Source: a virus. From it: 48,808 nt of DNA. The notes under the pieces were generated by a model. It did no database searches. It was given only the letters and a program-made list of their open reading frames with translations, and was not told where the DNA came from. Positions 48,510 through 48,808 of the stretch are shown piece after piece. The stretch lies in the IMG/VR virus record IMGVR_UViG_3300030389_003683, positions 1-48,808 of that record. The stretch is one strand, 5' to 3'. The position numbers were made by a program, and so were the translations under genes. How positions within the stretch are numbered: position 1 is the first letter of the stretch; each line of letters starts with the position of its first letter.

Positions 48510-48799
48510 AGATACCTCATTCTAGTTTGATCTATAATACCACCACTCATCTTCGAAAATGTTTTTACATTAGTTGGTTTAGGTCCCACATTGGCAGCTG
48601 CCCGTTTCCTCGCAACGGCAGATCTTCTCTGTCCTTCCGTCATTCTTCGAGCTTTCGCTAGTGGCACGCATTTTGGATACTTCCTTTTCGCATCCTTCTT
48701 CTGTTTTGAACGGCCACATTTTGCGAACGAGCCATCTTTTCGCTTGCTCCCAATATCTACCCATTTCTGATCGAACCATTTTTTTAAACCATTAGACAT
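48506..48799 (-). CDS. DUF5872-like basic protein
   Basis: A 97-residue Lys/Arg/Cys-containing protein. The N-terminus (GLKKWFDQKWVDIGSKRKDGSFAKCGRSK) and KYPKCVPLAKARRM match the DUF5872-like pattern known from marine viruses. The two Cys-containing segments could bind Zn. The gene is complete: ATG at 48799, nine bases from the window edge, where only AT-rich DNA without a ribosome binding site is seen. The portal or large terminase genes are expected beyond it. Confidence 0.75.
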   Translation of the reverse strand: MSNGLKKWFDQKWVDIGSKRKDGSFAKCGRSKQKKDAKRKYPKCVPLAKARRMTEGQRRSAVARKRAAANVGPKPTNVKTFSKMSGGIIDQTRMRYL

Positions 48800-48808
48800 A
48801 TTTAAATT

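Noticed and set aside
1-48808. CRISPR array, insertion sequence or integrase
   Set aside because: No regularly spaced 25-40-bp repeats, transposase motifs, or tyrosine or serine recombinase motifs were seen in the proteins read.

Overview
The window looks like a large part of the genome of a tailed phage of the marine, AT-rich, podovirus-like kind known mostly from uncultured viromes. The evidence is a family A DNA polymerase with a helicase/primase set, a P22-like set of tail accessory genes (gp4-like, SU10-adaptor-like and gp10-like proteins), a Mu gpT-like capsid protein, and many small proteins of a type recurrent in marine viral metagenomes, including DUF5872-, DUF6321- and DUF7483-like ones. 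By eye the DNA is about one third G+C. No integrase, tRNA, CRISPR array or insertion sequence was seen. The large terminase and portal genes are absent. Because almost all genes run on the minus strand and the right edge cuts just upstream of a head gene, they probably lie beyond base 48808.

Left region (1-6730). Non-coding, locally GC-rich DNA (1-236 and 961-1491) carries a cluster of AACGGGAA repeats and GC palindromes. It surrounds an unknown gene and precedes a VRR-NUC-type nuclease, a zinc metalloprotease and the small terminase subunit. A 386-bp control region at 2836-3221 contains a near-perfect match to the chromosomal parS site, an operator-like inverted repeat, direct repeats and two hairpins. 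Small accessory genes follow: a SAM methyltransferase, zinc ribbons, a ribbon-helix-helix protein, a DUF2314-like protein and a 38-residue membrane protein. A three-gene plus-strand operon lies at 5889-6536. Two genes in this region share a near-identical promoter with a 15-bp common box.

Replication region (6708-16268). It encodes PolA, a DUF3310 protein, a PAPS-reductase-like enzyme, a UvrD-type helicase, an archaeo-eukaryotic-type primase, a candidate ssDNA-binding protein and a coiled-coil protein. A plus-strand SNF2 helicase faces a minus-strand PD-(D/E)XK nuclease, and their 3' ends overlap.

Virion region (16282-48799). Reading leftwards from the right edge in transcription order, it holds basic head-associated proteins, a GroES-like co-chaperonin, the scaffold, decoration-type proteins and the capsid protein, followed by an intrinsic terminator. 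Next come two minor structural genes and a compact lysis cassette of overlapping genes. Several of these encode only 25-45 residues, among them a cysteine-rich and a tryptophan-rich peptide. Then come very basic proteins, tail adaptors, a beta-repeat protein, and two tandem copies of a two-gene tail-fibre cassette, one copy with a cupredoxin-like insertion. The gp10-like tail protein, two glycosyltransferases and large internal-virion-type proteins complete the region. Gene overlaps of 1-20 bases are the rule, so expression is probably by long, translationally coupled minus-strand transcripts.
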